NCBI GenBank assembly: GCA_031264605.1
Contig: JAISDQ010000172.1
Span: 1-7,626 of the forward strand
DNA: 7,626 nt
From: Synergistaceae bacterium
GTDB lineage: Bacteria > Synergistota > Synergistia > Synergistales > Synergistaceae
Reading direction: 5' to 3'
In this document: piece after piece, positions 1-6,772 of the stretch
Position numbering within the stretch: the first letter of the stretch is position 1
Layout: each line of letters begins with the position of its first letter
The notes under the pieces: model-generated
Database searches by the model: none
Told to the model about the DNA's origin: nothing
What the model saw: only the letters and a program-made list of their open reading frames with translations
Made by a program: the position numbers and the translations under genes

Positions 1-92
1 ATGAAGGGGATTATCGCCTCGTCATCCCCCATTTTCCAAGCGCCGAAACCTTCTCCCAAATCGCTGTTCATATCGATGACGAAAGCACTCAT
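1..92 (-). CDS. pxpA: 5-oxoprolinase subunit A, N-terminal fragment (LamB/YcsF family)
   Basis: Only the first 30 codons are in the window; the gene runs off the left edge. The translation begins MSAFVIDMNSDLGEG and continues FGAWKMGDDEAIIPF. The D-x-N-x-D-L-G-E-x-F-G-x-[WY]-K-x-G-D-D pattern is the hallmark N-terminus of LamB/YcsF proteins. This subunit works with PxpB and PxpC to hydrolyse 5-oxoproline (pyroglutamate) to glutamate at the cost of ATP, in the cytoplasm. The ATG at 92-90 is chosen because GGGAGG lies about 7 bases upstream (near 105-100) and the conserved motif starts immediately after it. It follows pxpC by 63 bases on the same strand, matching the frequent pxpB-pxpC-pxpA order. 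Identity is confident despite the short length; whether the rest of the gene is intact cannot be seen. Confidence 0.93.
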   Translation of the reverse strand, partial: MSAFVIDMNSDLGEGFGAWKMGDDEAIIPF

Positions 93-155
93 ATCATTGC
101 CTCCCAATGTTCGCCCCGCTGGCTCAGAGTGGAGCCCCGAGGTTCTGTCCAGATT

Positions 156-1139
156 TCAGCGCATCCGCGGCCGGGATCTGTAAGCCGCCCGCGTCTCGTC
201 CAGGCGGCGCAAATTTTCCTCGAACGCGAATAATTGGGCGGCGGCTTCTTTTTCGGAAATCCTTTTAAACCTGACGACGTCTCCGGGCATCTTCTGCGCC
301 AGCCTCGCTACCGACCATGTGCTCACCGCGGCGATTTTGGCGTATCCGCCCGTCGTCTGTCGGTCCGACATGAGCACTATCGGTTTTCCGTCTCCCGGCG
401 CCTGTACGGAACCGTGCACTATGCCGTCTGAGACCAGGTCGGGGCCTGACACGTGTTCTATGACTGGGCCGTCGAGACGGTATCCCATCCTGTCTATCTC
501 GTTCGTCACAGTGTAAGGTTCGTTGAAAAAAGTTTTTATGCCGGCGTCGGTGAAAGCGTCGATCTGAGGGCCGTCGAGCGCGCAAATGGATTCGCCGTCG
601 CGCGAAACAGGCCGCAATTCGGGCGGACAGGCGAACCCCTCGGACAATCGCCACAGAGGCCGGGGTTCGAGCAGGCCGACCGCGTCGCCGGCCCGCAAGG
701 CGCGTCCTTTGTATCCGCCGATTTTACCCCTGGTATAAGTCGACCGGCTTCCCATGACCGGCGGCACGTCAATACCGCCGCTGAAACATAGGTACGAGCG
801 GCAGCCGTCACGCCGCTCCGTGAATCCCGTCACCGCGATGCGTCCGCCCGGTTTAACCCTGTGGACAGTCCACGACGGAACGCCAATCCCGTCTATGCTC
901 ATCGCGAGATCGGCGCCCGTGAGCGCCACGCAGCACTCCTCCCCTAAAACGATCTCCAACCCGAAGAGCGTCATCTCAAGAGCCGCGTCGTTCTGTCCGT
1001 TGCCGAGCATAACATTGCCCAGGCGAAGCGAAAATTGATCCATGGGCGACGAGACCGTCACTCCCCTGGATTGATGCCCCCACCGGCCCAAGTCTTGAAC
1101 CAACGTAAATATCCCCGGTTTTTCAACCCTGAACGGCAT
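156..1139 (-). CDS. pxpC: 5-oxoprolinase subunit C (KipA-type, biotin-dependent carboxyltransferase family)
   Basis: A 327-residue protein, the normal length for PxpC/KipA (older names YbgK, allophanate hydrolase subunit 2-like). Visible family blocks are the N-terminal beta segment with QDLGR at residues 15-19, GGIDVPPVMGSRSTY at 121-135, EIDRMGYRL at 214-222, the SDGIVHGSVQAPGDG block from about 237, and DRQTTGGYAKIA at 259-270. The fold is shared with carboxyltransferase and urea amidolyase domains. In this context the protein is the C subunit of ATP-dependent 5-oxoprolinase and acts with PxpB. The ATG at 1139 gives the typical MPFRVEKPG start and lies inside the end of pxpB, a 17-base overlap that suggests translational coupling; only a weak purine-rich site (GATGGA) precedes it. 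The arginine-rich tail, roughly residues 310-327, is not part of the conserved core. No frameshift or missing block was seen. Confidence 0.95.
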   Translation of the reverse strand: MPFRVEKPGIFTLVQDLGRWGHQSRGVTVSSPMDQFSLRLGNVMLGNGQNDAALEMTLFGLEIVLGEECCVALTGADLAMSIDGIGVPSWTVHRVKPGGRIAVTGFTERRDGCRSYLCFSGGIDVPPVMGSRSTYTRGKIGGYKGRALRAGDAVGLLEPRPLWRLSEGFACPPELRPVSRDGESICALDGPQIDAFTDAGIKTFFNEPYTVTNEIDRMGYRLDGPVIEHVSGPDLVSDGIVHGSVQAPGDGKPIVLMSDRQTTGGYAKIAAVSTWSVARLAQKMPGDVVRFKRISEKEAAAQLFAFEENLRRLDETRAAYRSRPRMR

Positions 1140-1869
1140 TTCGTTCCATCAGCCATTCCGCCCGATAACATCCGGCGTCAGCGTCACGTTTTATGCTCGC
1201 GTACTCGTCCTTCGGGACGCTGCGAAACTTTATCCAATCCCCCGCGTCTATCAACGTGGGCCTTTCGCCGTCGTCGGGGTCGAAGAGCCTCAGAGGGGTG
1301 CGTCCTATCAGTTGCCATCCCCCCGGGCAGTCGATGCTGTAGGCCCCGGTCTGTCTGTCCGCGATGCCGACGCTTCCTGCCGGAATGAGGGCGCGAGGCG
1401 CTTTGAGCCGCGGCGTTGCCAGAGTCTCGTCCAGCCCGCCGAGGTAGGCGAACCCCGGCGTGAAGCCGAGCATATAGCAGTAATATTCGGCGTCGGTATG
1501 TCTTTTTATAACCTCGTTTTCGCCGTAACCCGTATGCGCGCATACGTGCGGCATATCGGGCCCGTGCTCGCCGCCATAGCACACCGGCATGACCAAAACG
1601 CGGCGCGTTTCCCCGCGCTCGCCGCCGAGATTTTCCAAAGTTTTGCGCACCGCCGTCTCCAGCTTTTCGCGCCCGAGCTTCAAGGGATCATAATGTATCG
1701 AGAGGGAGCGGTACGTCGGCACGAACTCGCGCACGCCCCTGACGTTCTTCGAGGCGAGCGCCCTCATCAGGTTCTGGAGCCTGAAATTTGCCTCCATCTC
1801 GATCGAGTCCGAGAACTCGACGACAAGACAGCTGTCTCCTGAACCGAGAAATTTTGGCGCATCGTACAC
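1123..1869 (-). CDS. pxpB: 5-oxoprolinase subunit B (KipI-type)
   Basis: A 248-residue protein of the PxpB/KipI family (older names YbgJ, allophanate hydrolase subunit 1-like). Family blocks are PVCYGGEHGPD at residues 95-105, MLGFTPGFAYLGGL at 133-146, PAGSVGIADRQTGAYS at 163-178 and PGGWQLIGRTPLRLFD at 182-197. It pairs with PxpC and PxpA to form the cytoplasmic ATP-dependent 5-oxoprolinase that returns pyroglutamate to the glutamate pool. In Bacillus subtilis the homologue KipI also inhibits the sporulation kinase KinA, but the adjacent pxpC and pxpA make the metabolic role the better reading. The start is GTG at 1869-1867, supported by GGGGAGG about 7 bases upstream (near 1883-1877). The gene begins 65 bases after the giant activase gene ends and overlaps pxpC by 17 bases, so it probably belongs to an operon. 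Confidence 0.95.
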   Translation of the reverse strand: MYDAPKFLGSGDSCLVVEFSDSIEMEANFRLQNLMRALASKNVRGVREFVPTYRSLSIHYDPLKLGREKLETAVRKTLENLGGERGETRRVLVMPVCYGGEHGPDMPHVCAHTGYGENEVIKRHTDAEYYCYMLGFTPGFAYLGGLDETLATPRLKAPRALIPAGSVGIADRQTGAYSIDCPGGWQLIGRTPLRLFDPDDGERPTLIDAGDWIKFRSVPKDEYASIKRDADAGCYRAEWLMERNAVQG

Positions 1870-1876
1870 CGTCTCG

Positions 1877-1883
1877 CCTCCCC
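1877..1883 (-). promoter_or_regulatory. Ribosome-binding site deciding the GTG start of pxpB
   Basis: The minus strand reads GGGGAGG here, 7 bases before GTG at 1869. No ATG in the pxpB frame has a comparable site, so this fixes the non-ATG start. Confidence 0.75.
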
Positions 1884-1934
1884 GCTGAATTTTTTCCGTT
1901 CATAATTCTCCCGAATTTCGCGGCCGCGCGTTTT

Positions 1935-4900
1935 TTACTCGACCGCCGAGGCCATCAGAAGTTTTATCCTGTTGAGCTGGTTCACGTTGCTGACGCTGGA
2001 ATCGTAATCGAGAGCCAGAATGTTCGCCCCTTTGTACAAGCGCCGAAGCTCCTTCATGACGCCCTTTCCCGTGATATGGTTGGGAAGGCACGCGAATGGC
2101 TGTATGCAGATTATGCTTTTAACGTCGTCCTCTATGAGGCGCATCATCTCCGCCGAGAGCAGCCAGCCCTCGCCCGCCTGATTCGCCGGGTTCACCGTAT
2201 CGCCCACCGTCTTGAGCATGTCGCGGATATCGTGCGGCTCGCCGAATCTCGTGCCTCGGAGCGCCCGTCTCATTGGACGGCGCATCCTCTCCAGGATTCC
2301 TATGCCCGCGACTCCGAACAGCTTTGGCAGCAGAGGCCCGGAAAGTTTATCGCGCGCGTACACGGGATCGAAGAGGCAGTAAAGCAGGAAGTTGGCTATG
2401 TCGGAGACGACGGCCTCTCCCCCCTCGCTCTCTATCACCTCGACCAGATGCTCGTTCGCCTTGTCGTGATATTTCACCAGTATCTCTCCGACTATGCCCA
2501 CTCTGGGTTTCGGAGCGGGGTCTATCGGAATGTCCGCGAAATCGCTCACTATGGCTTTTACGTCGTCCCTGAAACGTTTCCAGCTTCCGCGCTCCACGTT
2601 GAGACGGCATCTTTCGCTCCATGCGCCGTACAATCGGTCGGAATCGCCCTTGTTCAATTCGTACGGACGGGTGCGGTACAGCACCCTCATCAGCAGATCG
2701 CCGTAGAGCATCCCGAGCATCGATCGCCAAAGAGTGACGTTCTTCATGGTGAATTTCTCGGCCCCGCTGTTTCCCTGCGCGTTGGCGGCCAATATCCGCG
2801 TCCGCGGAAAACCTGCCGCGTCGAGCGCGCGGCGCAGCAACGGCACGTAGTTGCTCGCCCTGCACGCGCCGCCCGTCTGAGCGTAGAAGCAGTCGGTGGT
2901 CTCGGGATCGAACTCGCCGCTCCGCAGAGCTTTGAGAAACTGCCCGACCACGACCATAGCCGGGAAACAGGCGTCGTTGTTCACGTACCTCAGACCAAGT
3001 TCAACCGATTCCCGCCCGCCCTCAGGCAATACCCGGAAGTCGAGTCCCTCGCGGCGCATCGCGGCTTCGAGAAACTGGAAGTGGTGCGAGGAAAGAGGCG
3101 GGCACAGAATGGTGCGCGTCTTTTCGTCGGCGCGCGCGCACGGCGCGGGCCGTTCGGGCGTGCTGACGGGCAAAGGCCTGTTTTTACCGGCTCGCATGCG
3201 CACCGACGACAGAAGCGAGCGTATCCTTATATTGACCGGGCCGTTATTTTTTCCCTCGTCTATCTTGAGGAGAGTATGCGGTTTTCCGTGGCGCTCCAGT
3301 ATGGCGGCCGCCTGATCCGCGCTTATCGCGTCCAGCCCGCACCCGAACGAATTGAGCTGTACCATGTGCACGTTCGCAAAATCAGGATGTCTCGCGATCA
3401 CGGTCGCGGCTCTGAACAGACGGGAGTGATACGTCCACTGGTCCACCACGTAGAGCGCGTCCGGTTCTCCGGTCTCGTCGGCGCGCCAGCATACCGAGTC
3501 CTCAGTGAGCACGGCCACTCCATAGTTGGTTATCAGTTCGGGAATGCCGTGATGCGCTTCGGGATCCAGGTGGTAAGGATGTCCGGCGAGCACTATTCCA
3601 ACCTCTCCGGTCTCCTTGAGATACACCAGCGCTTCCTCGCCGTATTTTTTCACGTCGTCCCTGAAACTCCGCTGTTCTTCGAGTGCGCGTCCGAACGCCC
3701 GCGACACCTCGCGCACGCTCACCCCGAAACGTTTCAGCTCCCCGTAAATCCGACGCCGCATCGCCGCGCCGCGATCCTTCGGCGTCATGGACATGGCGGG
3801 TCGGATGAAATCTACGTCCGAAGCGCGCAGGGCGTCTATGTTCAGATACGCCACATCGGGATAACCGGTGACCACCGGGCAGTTGAAATTTTGGTGAGCG
3901 TCCGGGAATTCCATCACCTCGCGCTGTATGACAGGGTAGAAAATCCTTTTGACGCCTCGGGAGAGAAGATCGAGTATGTGCCGGTGCACAAGTTTTGCCG
4001 GATAGCATACAGTCTGAGACGGTATAGTGTCGATGCCCAGAGACTCGTCGGGACGTTCGGACGAAAGTTCCACCCTGAACCCAAGTTCGGTAAAAAGGGT
4101 GAACCAGAACGGGTAATCCTCGTACATGTTGAGGACGCGCGGGATACCGACCGAACCCCTGGCGGCCGCTTCGCGCGGGAGAGGTTCGGCAAAACCGAAG
4201 AGCCTTTTGTATTTTCGCTCGAACAAATTGGGAGGCAGGCGGCGCGAAGACGCCTCGACGCGTCCCGTTCCGCGTTCGCACCTATTGCCAGATACGTACA
4301 CGCGCCCGTCCTCGAAACCCGTCCTCGTCAAAATGCACCTGTTGCCGCATCCTCCGCATCGCGAGGTGTCGGTGACGGCCGAGAGAGCGCGCACAGCGTC
4401 GCGTCCCAGTAGAGTGCTGACGCCCTTGTCCTCCGAATCACGCGCCAGAAGCGCCGCGCCGAAAGCTCCCATCAGTTCCGACAATTCAGGACGCACGACC
4501 TCGCGTCCCGTTATCAGCTCGAACGCCCGGAGCAGCGCGTCGTTTTTGAAGGCTCCTCCCTGGACGACTATGCGTTCGCCCAGTTCGTCCGTGCTTCGTA
4601 TCTTGAGCACTTTGTAAAGCGCGTTGCGCACCACTGAGTACACCAGCCCGGCCGAGATGTCGGACACACTGGCCCCCTCCTTCTGCGCCTGGCGCACGCG
4701 GGAGTTCATGAACACCGTACAGCGCGAGCCCAAATCGACCGGCATCATCGAAGTCTCCGCCGCTTTGGCGAAGTCGGAGACGGACATTTCGAGCGACTCG
4801 GCGAAACTCTGGAGAAAAGAACCGCAGCCCGACGAGCAGGCCTCGTTGAGAAAAACCTTGTTTATGGCGCCATCCTTTATGCCGAGGCATTTCATATCCT

Positions 4901-6176
4901 GTCCGCCGATATCTATGACGAAATCCACGCCGGGCAGGAAGAAACCCGCGGCGTAAGAGTGCGCGACGGTCTCTACCTCTCCGATATCGATGCCGAACGC
5001 GGCCTTGACCAGCTTTTCGCCGTATCCGGTGACTCCGCTGCGTTTTATCGCGACGCTCTCGGGAATTTCCCCGTACATCTCGGAGAGAAGCTCGCGAACC
5101 GCGCGTATCGGCTCTCCGCCGCCCGTCGGACGGTAGCGCGTGAATAGCGCCTCTCCCTTGGAACCTATAAGTATCACTTTCGTAGTCGTGGAACCAACGT
5201 CGATGCCCAGGTAGGCGTCGCCGCGATACCGCGCGAGGTCGGCTCGCAGAGCCCTGCCCGCGTTGTGCCTCCGCATGAAGCGCTCGCGCTCGGCCTCGTC
5301 TATGAAAAGGGCCGGCAGTACGTTTACGGGCGTTTGCCGGTTCGCGGCGAAAAACGTCCGCGCCTTGTCCTCCAGCTTCGCTATGTCCACCGCGCCGCCG
5401 CGTTTTCCGAGTATGGCCGCGCCAAGCGCCACGAAAAGGTGCGGGTTCTCGGGAAATACGCACTGTTCCTTCGTGAGTCCCAGCGTCTCGGCGAAACGTT
5501 TTCTCAGTTCCGACAGAAAATAAAGCGGCCCCCCGAGGAACGCCACATTGCCCTTTATCTTGCGCCCGCACGCGAGCCCGCTTATCGTCTGGTTCACTAT
5601 CGCCTGAAATATCGAGGCGGCTATGTCTTCCCTAGCCGCGCCGTCGTTCAGAAGGGGCTGCACGTCGGTCTTGGCGAAAACGCCGCAGCGCGACGCGATG
5701 GGATAAATCGTCCCGTAACCTTTGGCGAGTTCGTTGAGCGCCGCGACGTCGATGCCCAGAAGCGCCGCCATCTGGTCGAGGAAAGCCCCTGTGCCTCCCG
5801 CGCACGTCTCGTTCATCCTCTGGTCTATTCCCGCCCCGTCGAAGAACGTGAGTTTGGCGTCCTCGCCGCCAAGCTCTATGCTGACGTCGACGCCCTTGAG
5901 ATATCTCTCGACGCTCGCTCTGCACGCCACAAGCTCCTGCGCAAACGTGAGGTGCATGCCTTCAGCGATCGCGAGGGCTCCGGAGCCGGCCACCGCCAGA
6001 GTTATCATGGAGTCCCCGTAGTTTTGACGAAGCTCCTCCATCATGCTGCCGGCCGTTGTGCGGATATCCGCGTAATGCCGCTTGTACGTACTGTGTATCA
6101 GACGGTCTTTCTCGTCCAATACGACCGCTTTGGCCGTGGTCGAGCCTATATCGAGTCCCACATGCAGCAACGCCAT
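1935..6176 (-). CDS. Giant acyl-CoA dehydratase activase-like protein: two BcrA/BadF-type ATPase domains fused to DUF2229-like and HgdB-like regions
   Basis: A 1413-residue fused protein. Domain 1 (about residues 4-260) is a BcrAD/BadFG ASKHA ATPase with DIGSTTAK at 9-16, ELGGEDAK at 101-108 and iron-sulfur cysteines in NETCAGGTG (C125) and ASRCGVF (C164). Domain 2 (about 322-580) repeats it with GIDVGSTTTK at 324-333, DIGGQDMK at 422-429, NEACSSGCG (C447, C451) and GSRCTVF (C486). A linker has C607, C610, C614 and C633. From about 677 follows a DUF2229-like region (YEDYPFWF, QTVCYPAK with C724, GHPYHLDPEAHHGI at 865-878), then a C-terminal part resembling 2-hydroxyacyl-CoA dehydratase subunits (NNDACFP with C1070, TGGACR with C1105, FACLPNH with C1363). 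Related two-protein systems use ATP to inject an electron from the activase cluster into a dehydratase. The fused forms are common in anaerobes, but their substrate is generally unassigned. The ATG at 6176 has a near-perfect TAAGGAGGT 6 bases upstream; an in-frame extension to 6443 is rejected. It is cytoplasmic and oxygen-sensitive by inference. Confidence 0.93.
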   Translation of the reverse strand: MALLHVGLDIGSTTAKAVVLDEKDRLIHSTYKRHYADIRTTAGSMMEELRQNYGDSMITLAVAGSGALAIAEGMHLTFAQELVACRASVERYLKGVDVSIELGGEDAKLTFFDGAGIDQRMNETCAGGTGAFLDQMAALLGIDVAALNELAKGYGTIYPIASRCGVFAKTDVQPLLNDGAAREDIAASIFQAIVNQTISGLACGRKIKGNVAFLGGPLYFLSELRKRFAETLGLTKEQCVFPENPHLFVALGAAILGKRGGAVDIAKLEDKARTFFAANRQTPVNVLPALFIDEAERERFMRRHNAGRALRADLARYRGDAYLGIDVGSTTTKVILIGSKGEALFTRYRPTGGGEPIRAVRELLSEMYGEIPESVAIKRSGVTGYGEKLVKAAFGIDIGEVETVAHSYAAGFFLPGVDFVIDIGGQDMKCLGIKDGAINKVFLNEACSSGCGSFLQSFAESLEMSVSDFAKAAETSMMPVDLGSRCTVFMNSRVRQAQKEGASVSDISAGLVYSVVRNALYKVLKIRSTDELGERIVVQGGAFKNDALLRAFELITGREVVRPELSELMGAFGAALLARDSEDKGVSTLLGRDAVRALSAVTDTSRCGGCGNRCILTRTGFEDGRVYVSGNRCERGTGRVEASSRRLPPNLFERKYKRLFGFAEPLPREAAARGSVGIPRVLNMYEDYPFWFTLFTELGFRVELSSERPDESLGIDTIPSQTVCYPAKLVHRHILDLLSRGVKRIFYPVIQREVMEFPDAHQNFNCPVVTGYPDVAYLNIDALRASDVDFIRPAMSMTPKDRGAAMRRRIYGELKRFGVSVREVSRAFGRALEEQRSFRDDVKKYGEEALVYLKETGEVGIVLAGHPYHLDPEAHHGIPELITNYGVAVLTEDSVCWRADETGEPDALYVVDQWTYHSRLFRAATVIARHPDFANVHMVQLNSFGCGLDAISADQAAAILERHGKPHTLLKIDEGKNNGPVNIRIRSLLSSVRMRAGKNRPLPVSTPERPAPCARADEKTRTILCPPLSSHHFQFLEAAMRREGLDFRVLPEGGRESVELGLRYVNNDACFPAMVVVGQFLKALRSGEFDPETTDCFYAQTGGACRASNYVPLLRRALDAAGFPRTRILAANAQGNSGAEKFTMKNVTLWRSMLGMLYGDLLMRVLYRTRPYELNKGDSDRLYGAWSERCRLNVERGSWKRFRDDVKAIVSDFADIPIDPAPKPRVGIVGEILVKYHDKANEHLVEVIESEGGEAVVSDIANFLLYCLFDPVYARDKLSGPLLPKLFGVAGIGILERMRRPMRRALRGTRFGEPHDIRDMLKTVGDTVNPANQAGEGWLLSAEMMRLIEDDVKSIICIQPFACLPNHITGKGVMKELRRLYKGANILALDYDSSVSNVNQLNRIKLLMASAVE

Positions 6177-6181
6177 GCCAG

Positions 6182-6190
6182 ACCTCCTTA
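6182..6190 (-). promoter_or_regulatory. Strong ribosome-binding site deciding the start of the giant activase gene
   Basis: The minus strand reads TAAGGAGGT, essentially a full anti-16S match, with the AAGGAGG core ending 6 bases before ATG at 6176. The family N-terminus (MALLHVGLDIGSTT) begins exactly there. This shows that the open frame continuing upstream to 6443 is not translated as part of this protein. Confidence 0.9.
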
Positions 6191-6244
6191 ATTTATATTC
6201 AAAAACTCTTCGCTTTTTTAAAAGATGCAACGAGACCGAATACA

Positions 6245-6301
6245 GCCGCGCCGTGATATGTTCTGTGAGGTAAGCGCGGCAACGCGCCGACGTTCGGCGC
6301 G
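6245..6301 (-). terminator. GC-rich tandem inverted repeats after the small secreted-protein gene; possible weak terminator
   Basis: Directly after the TAA at 6306-6304 lies a perfect 8-base-pair stem, CGCGCCGA (6283-6290) and TCGGCGCG (6294-6301), with a 3-base loop. A second stem can form between GCCGCGC (6245-6251) and GCGCGGC (6274-6280), with a 22-base loop. Neither is followed by a T-run on the minus strand, so this is not a classical intrinsic terminator. It may cause pausing or protect an RNA 3' end. A poor promoter match for the activase gene (TTGCCG at 6282-6277, 18-base spacer, TATCAC at 6258-6253) overlaps it. I saw nothing else in this short gap. Confidence 0.35.
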
Positions 6302-6303
6302 GT

Positions 6304-6666
6304 TTATTCTCTCGCGACCGTATCGGCGCCGCCCGCGCGCCGCGCCGGTTGCGCGGTGAAATCATACGCGGGCCCCTGTCCGCTGACAGGCGATATAAAC
6401 GAGATATCCGCGCAATACACCGAACCGGCCAGCGCGCGCGCAACCTGGGAACGCGGAGCGGACGGGCACGAGTCCTCCACGCGGCTTGTCCCGTCGATTA
6501 TCTTGAGCGCGCGGATAAGGCCGTCCACCCTGTTTGGGGGCGACAACTCGGCAAAAAATTTATCGGGGGGCAGTGACGCGATACAGACAGTCAGCGTCAA
6601 AAAAACCGCGGCAAGAACGGCGGCGCAGACGCGTCCCGTTTTCCCGCATTTTCGTCTCAAGCTCAA
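6304..6666 (-). CDS. Small hypothetical protein with N-terminal signal peptide or membrane anchor
   Basis: A 120-residue protein that I do not recognise. Residues 1-12 are basic (RRK, K, R), followed by a hydrophobic segment at about 13-31 (VCAAVLAAVFLTLTVCIAS), consistent with a Sec signal peptide or single membrane anchor. The cysteine at 28 lacks a good lipobox (LTVC), so a lipoprotein is unlikely; cleavage near C-I-A is possible. The remaining roughly 90 residues contain two cysteines (near 67 and 84) that could form a disulfide outside the membrane, and an alanine/arginine-rich tail. The start is TTG at 6666-6664, supported by GAGGTGG 7 bases upstream; an ATG-initiated 10-codon ORF ends across this TTG. 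The gene sits between the HxlR regulator and the activase on the same strand, with gaps of 106 and 127 bases. The assignment as a real gene rests on the hydrophobic segment and ribosome site only. Confidence 0.55.
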   Translation of the reverse strand: MSLRRKCGKTGRVCAAVLAAVFLTLTVCIASLPPDKFFAELSPPNRVDGLIRALKIIDGTSRVEDSCPSAPRSQVARALAGSVYCADISFISPVSGQGPAYDFTAQPARRAGGADTVARE

Positions 6667-6699
6667 ACGCCCACCACCTCGATATGCTTTTTCATTTAG

Positions 6700-6729
6700 A
6701 TATTATCACGAAATAGCCGTTCACGCCAA
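6700..6729 (-). promoter_or_regulatory. Candidate sigma-70-type promoter for the small secreted-protein gene
   Basis: The minus strand has TTGGCG (6729-6724) and overlapping -10 candidates: GATAAT (6707-6702) after a 16-base spacer, or TAATAT (6705-6700) after an 18-base spacer. Transcription would begin near 6695, leaving the GAGGTGG ribosome site at 6680-6674 in the leader. This was a visual match only. Confidence 0.35.
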
Positions 6730-6772
6730 GTTATCGCGCATTCCTCCGGCCGGTTCAAAAACAAACTGTCAT

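Noticed and set aside
1688..1903. Minus-strand frame starting ATG in the gap between the activase gene and pxpB
   Set aside because: The frame overlaps pxpB out of phase and has shadow-like composition. The strong ribosome site in the gap is positioned for the pxpB GTG.
1919..1936. CGCG-GCCG-CGCG followed by six T on the plus strand, resembling a terminator
   Set aside because: The stem is only 4 base pairs and points rightward, while all nearby genes run leftward. On the minus strand no T-run follows, so it does not separate the activase gene from pxpB.
1788..4412. Very long plus-strand open frame (874 codons) opposite the activase gene
   Set aside because: Its codons lie in exact register with the minus-strand codons, so stops could arise only from TTA, CTA or TCA on the coding strand, which this GC-rich gene avoids. 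The translation has no recognisable domain, while the minus strand encodes a clear protein family.
4486..5571. Second minus-strand open frame (361 codons) inside the activase gene
   Set aside because: It is a frame shadow with biased Arg/Gly/Ala composition; the activase frame is uninterrupted and carries all recognisable motifs.
5265..6191. Plus-strand open frame of 308 codons opposite the activase N-terminus
   Set aside because: It has the same codon-register artefact as the longer antisense frame and no domain; the minus strand carries the conserved ATPase motifs here.
6177..6443. N-terminal extension of the activase frame by 89 codons
   Set aside because: The extension is arginine-rich, overlaps the upstream minus-strand gene and lacks family similarity. 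A near-perfect ribosome site sits just before ATG 6176, where the conserved N-terminus begins.
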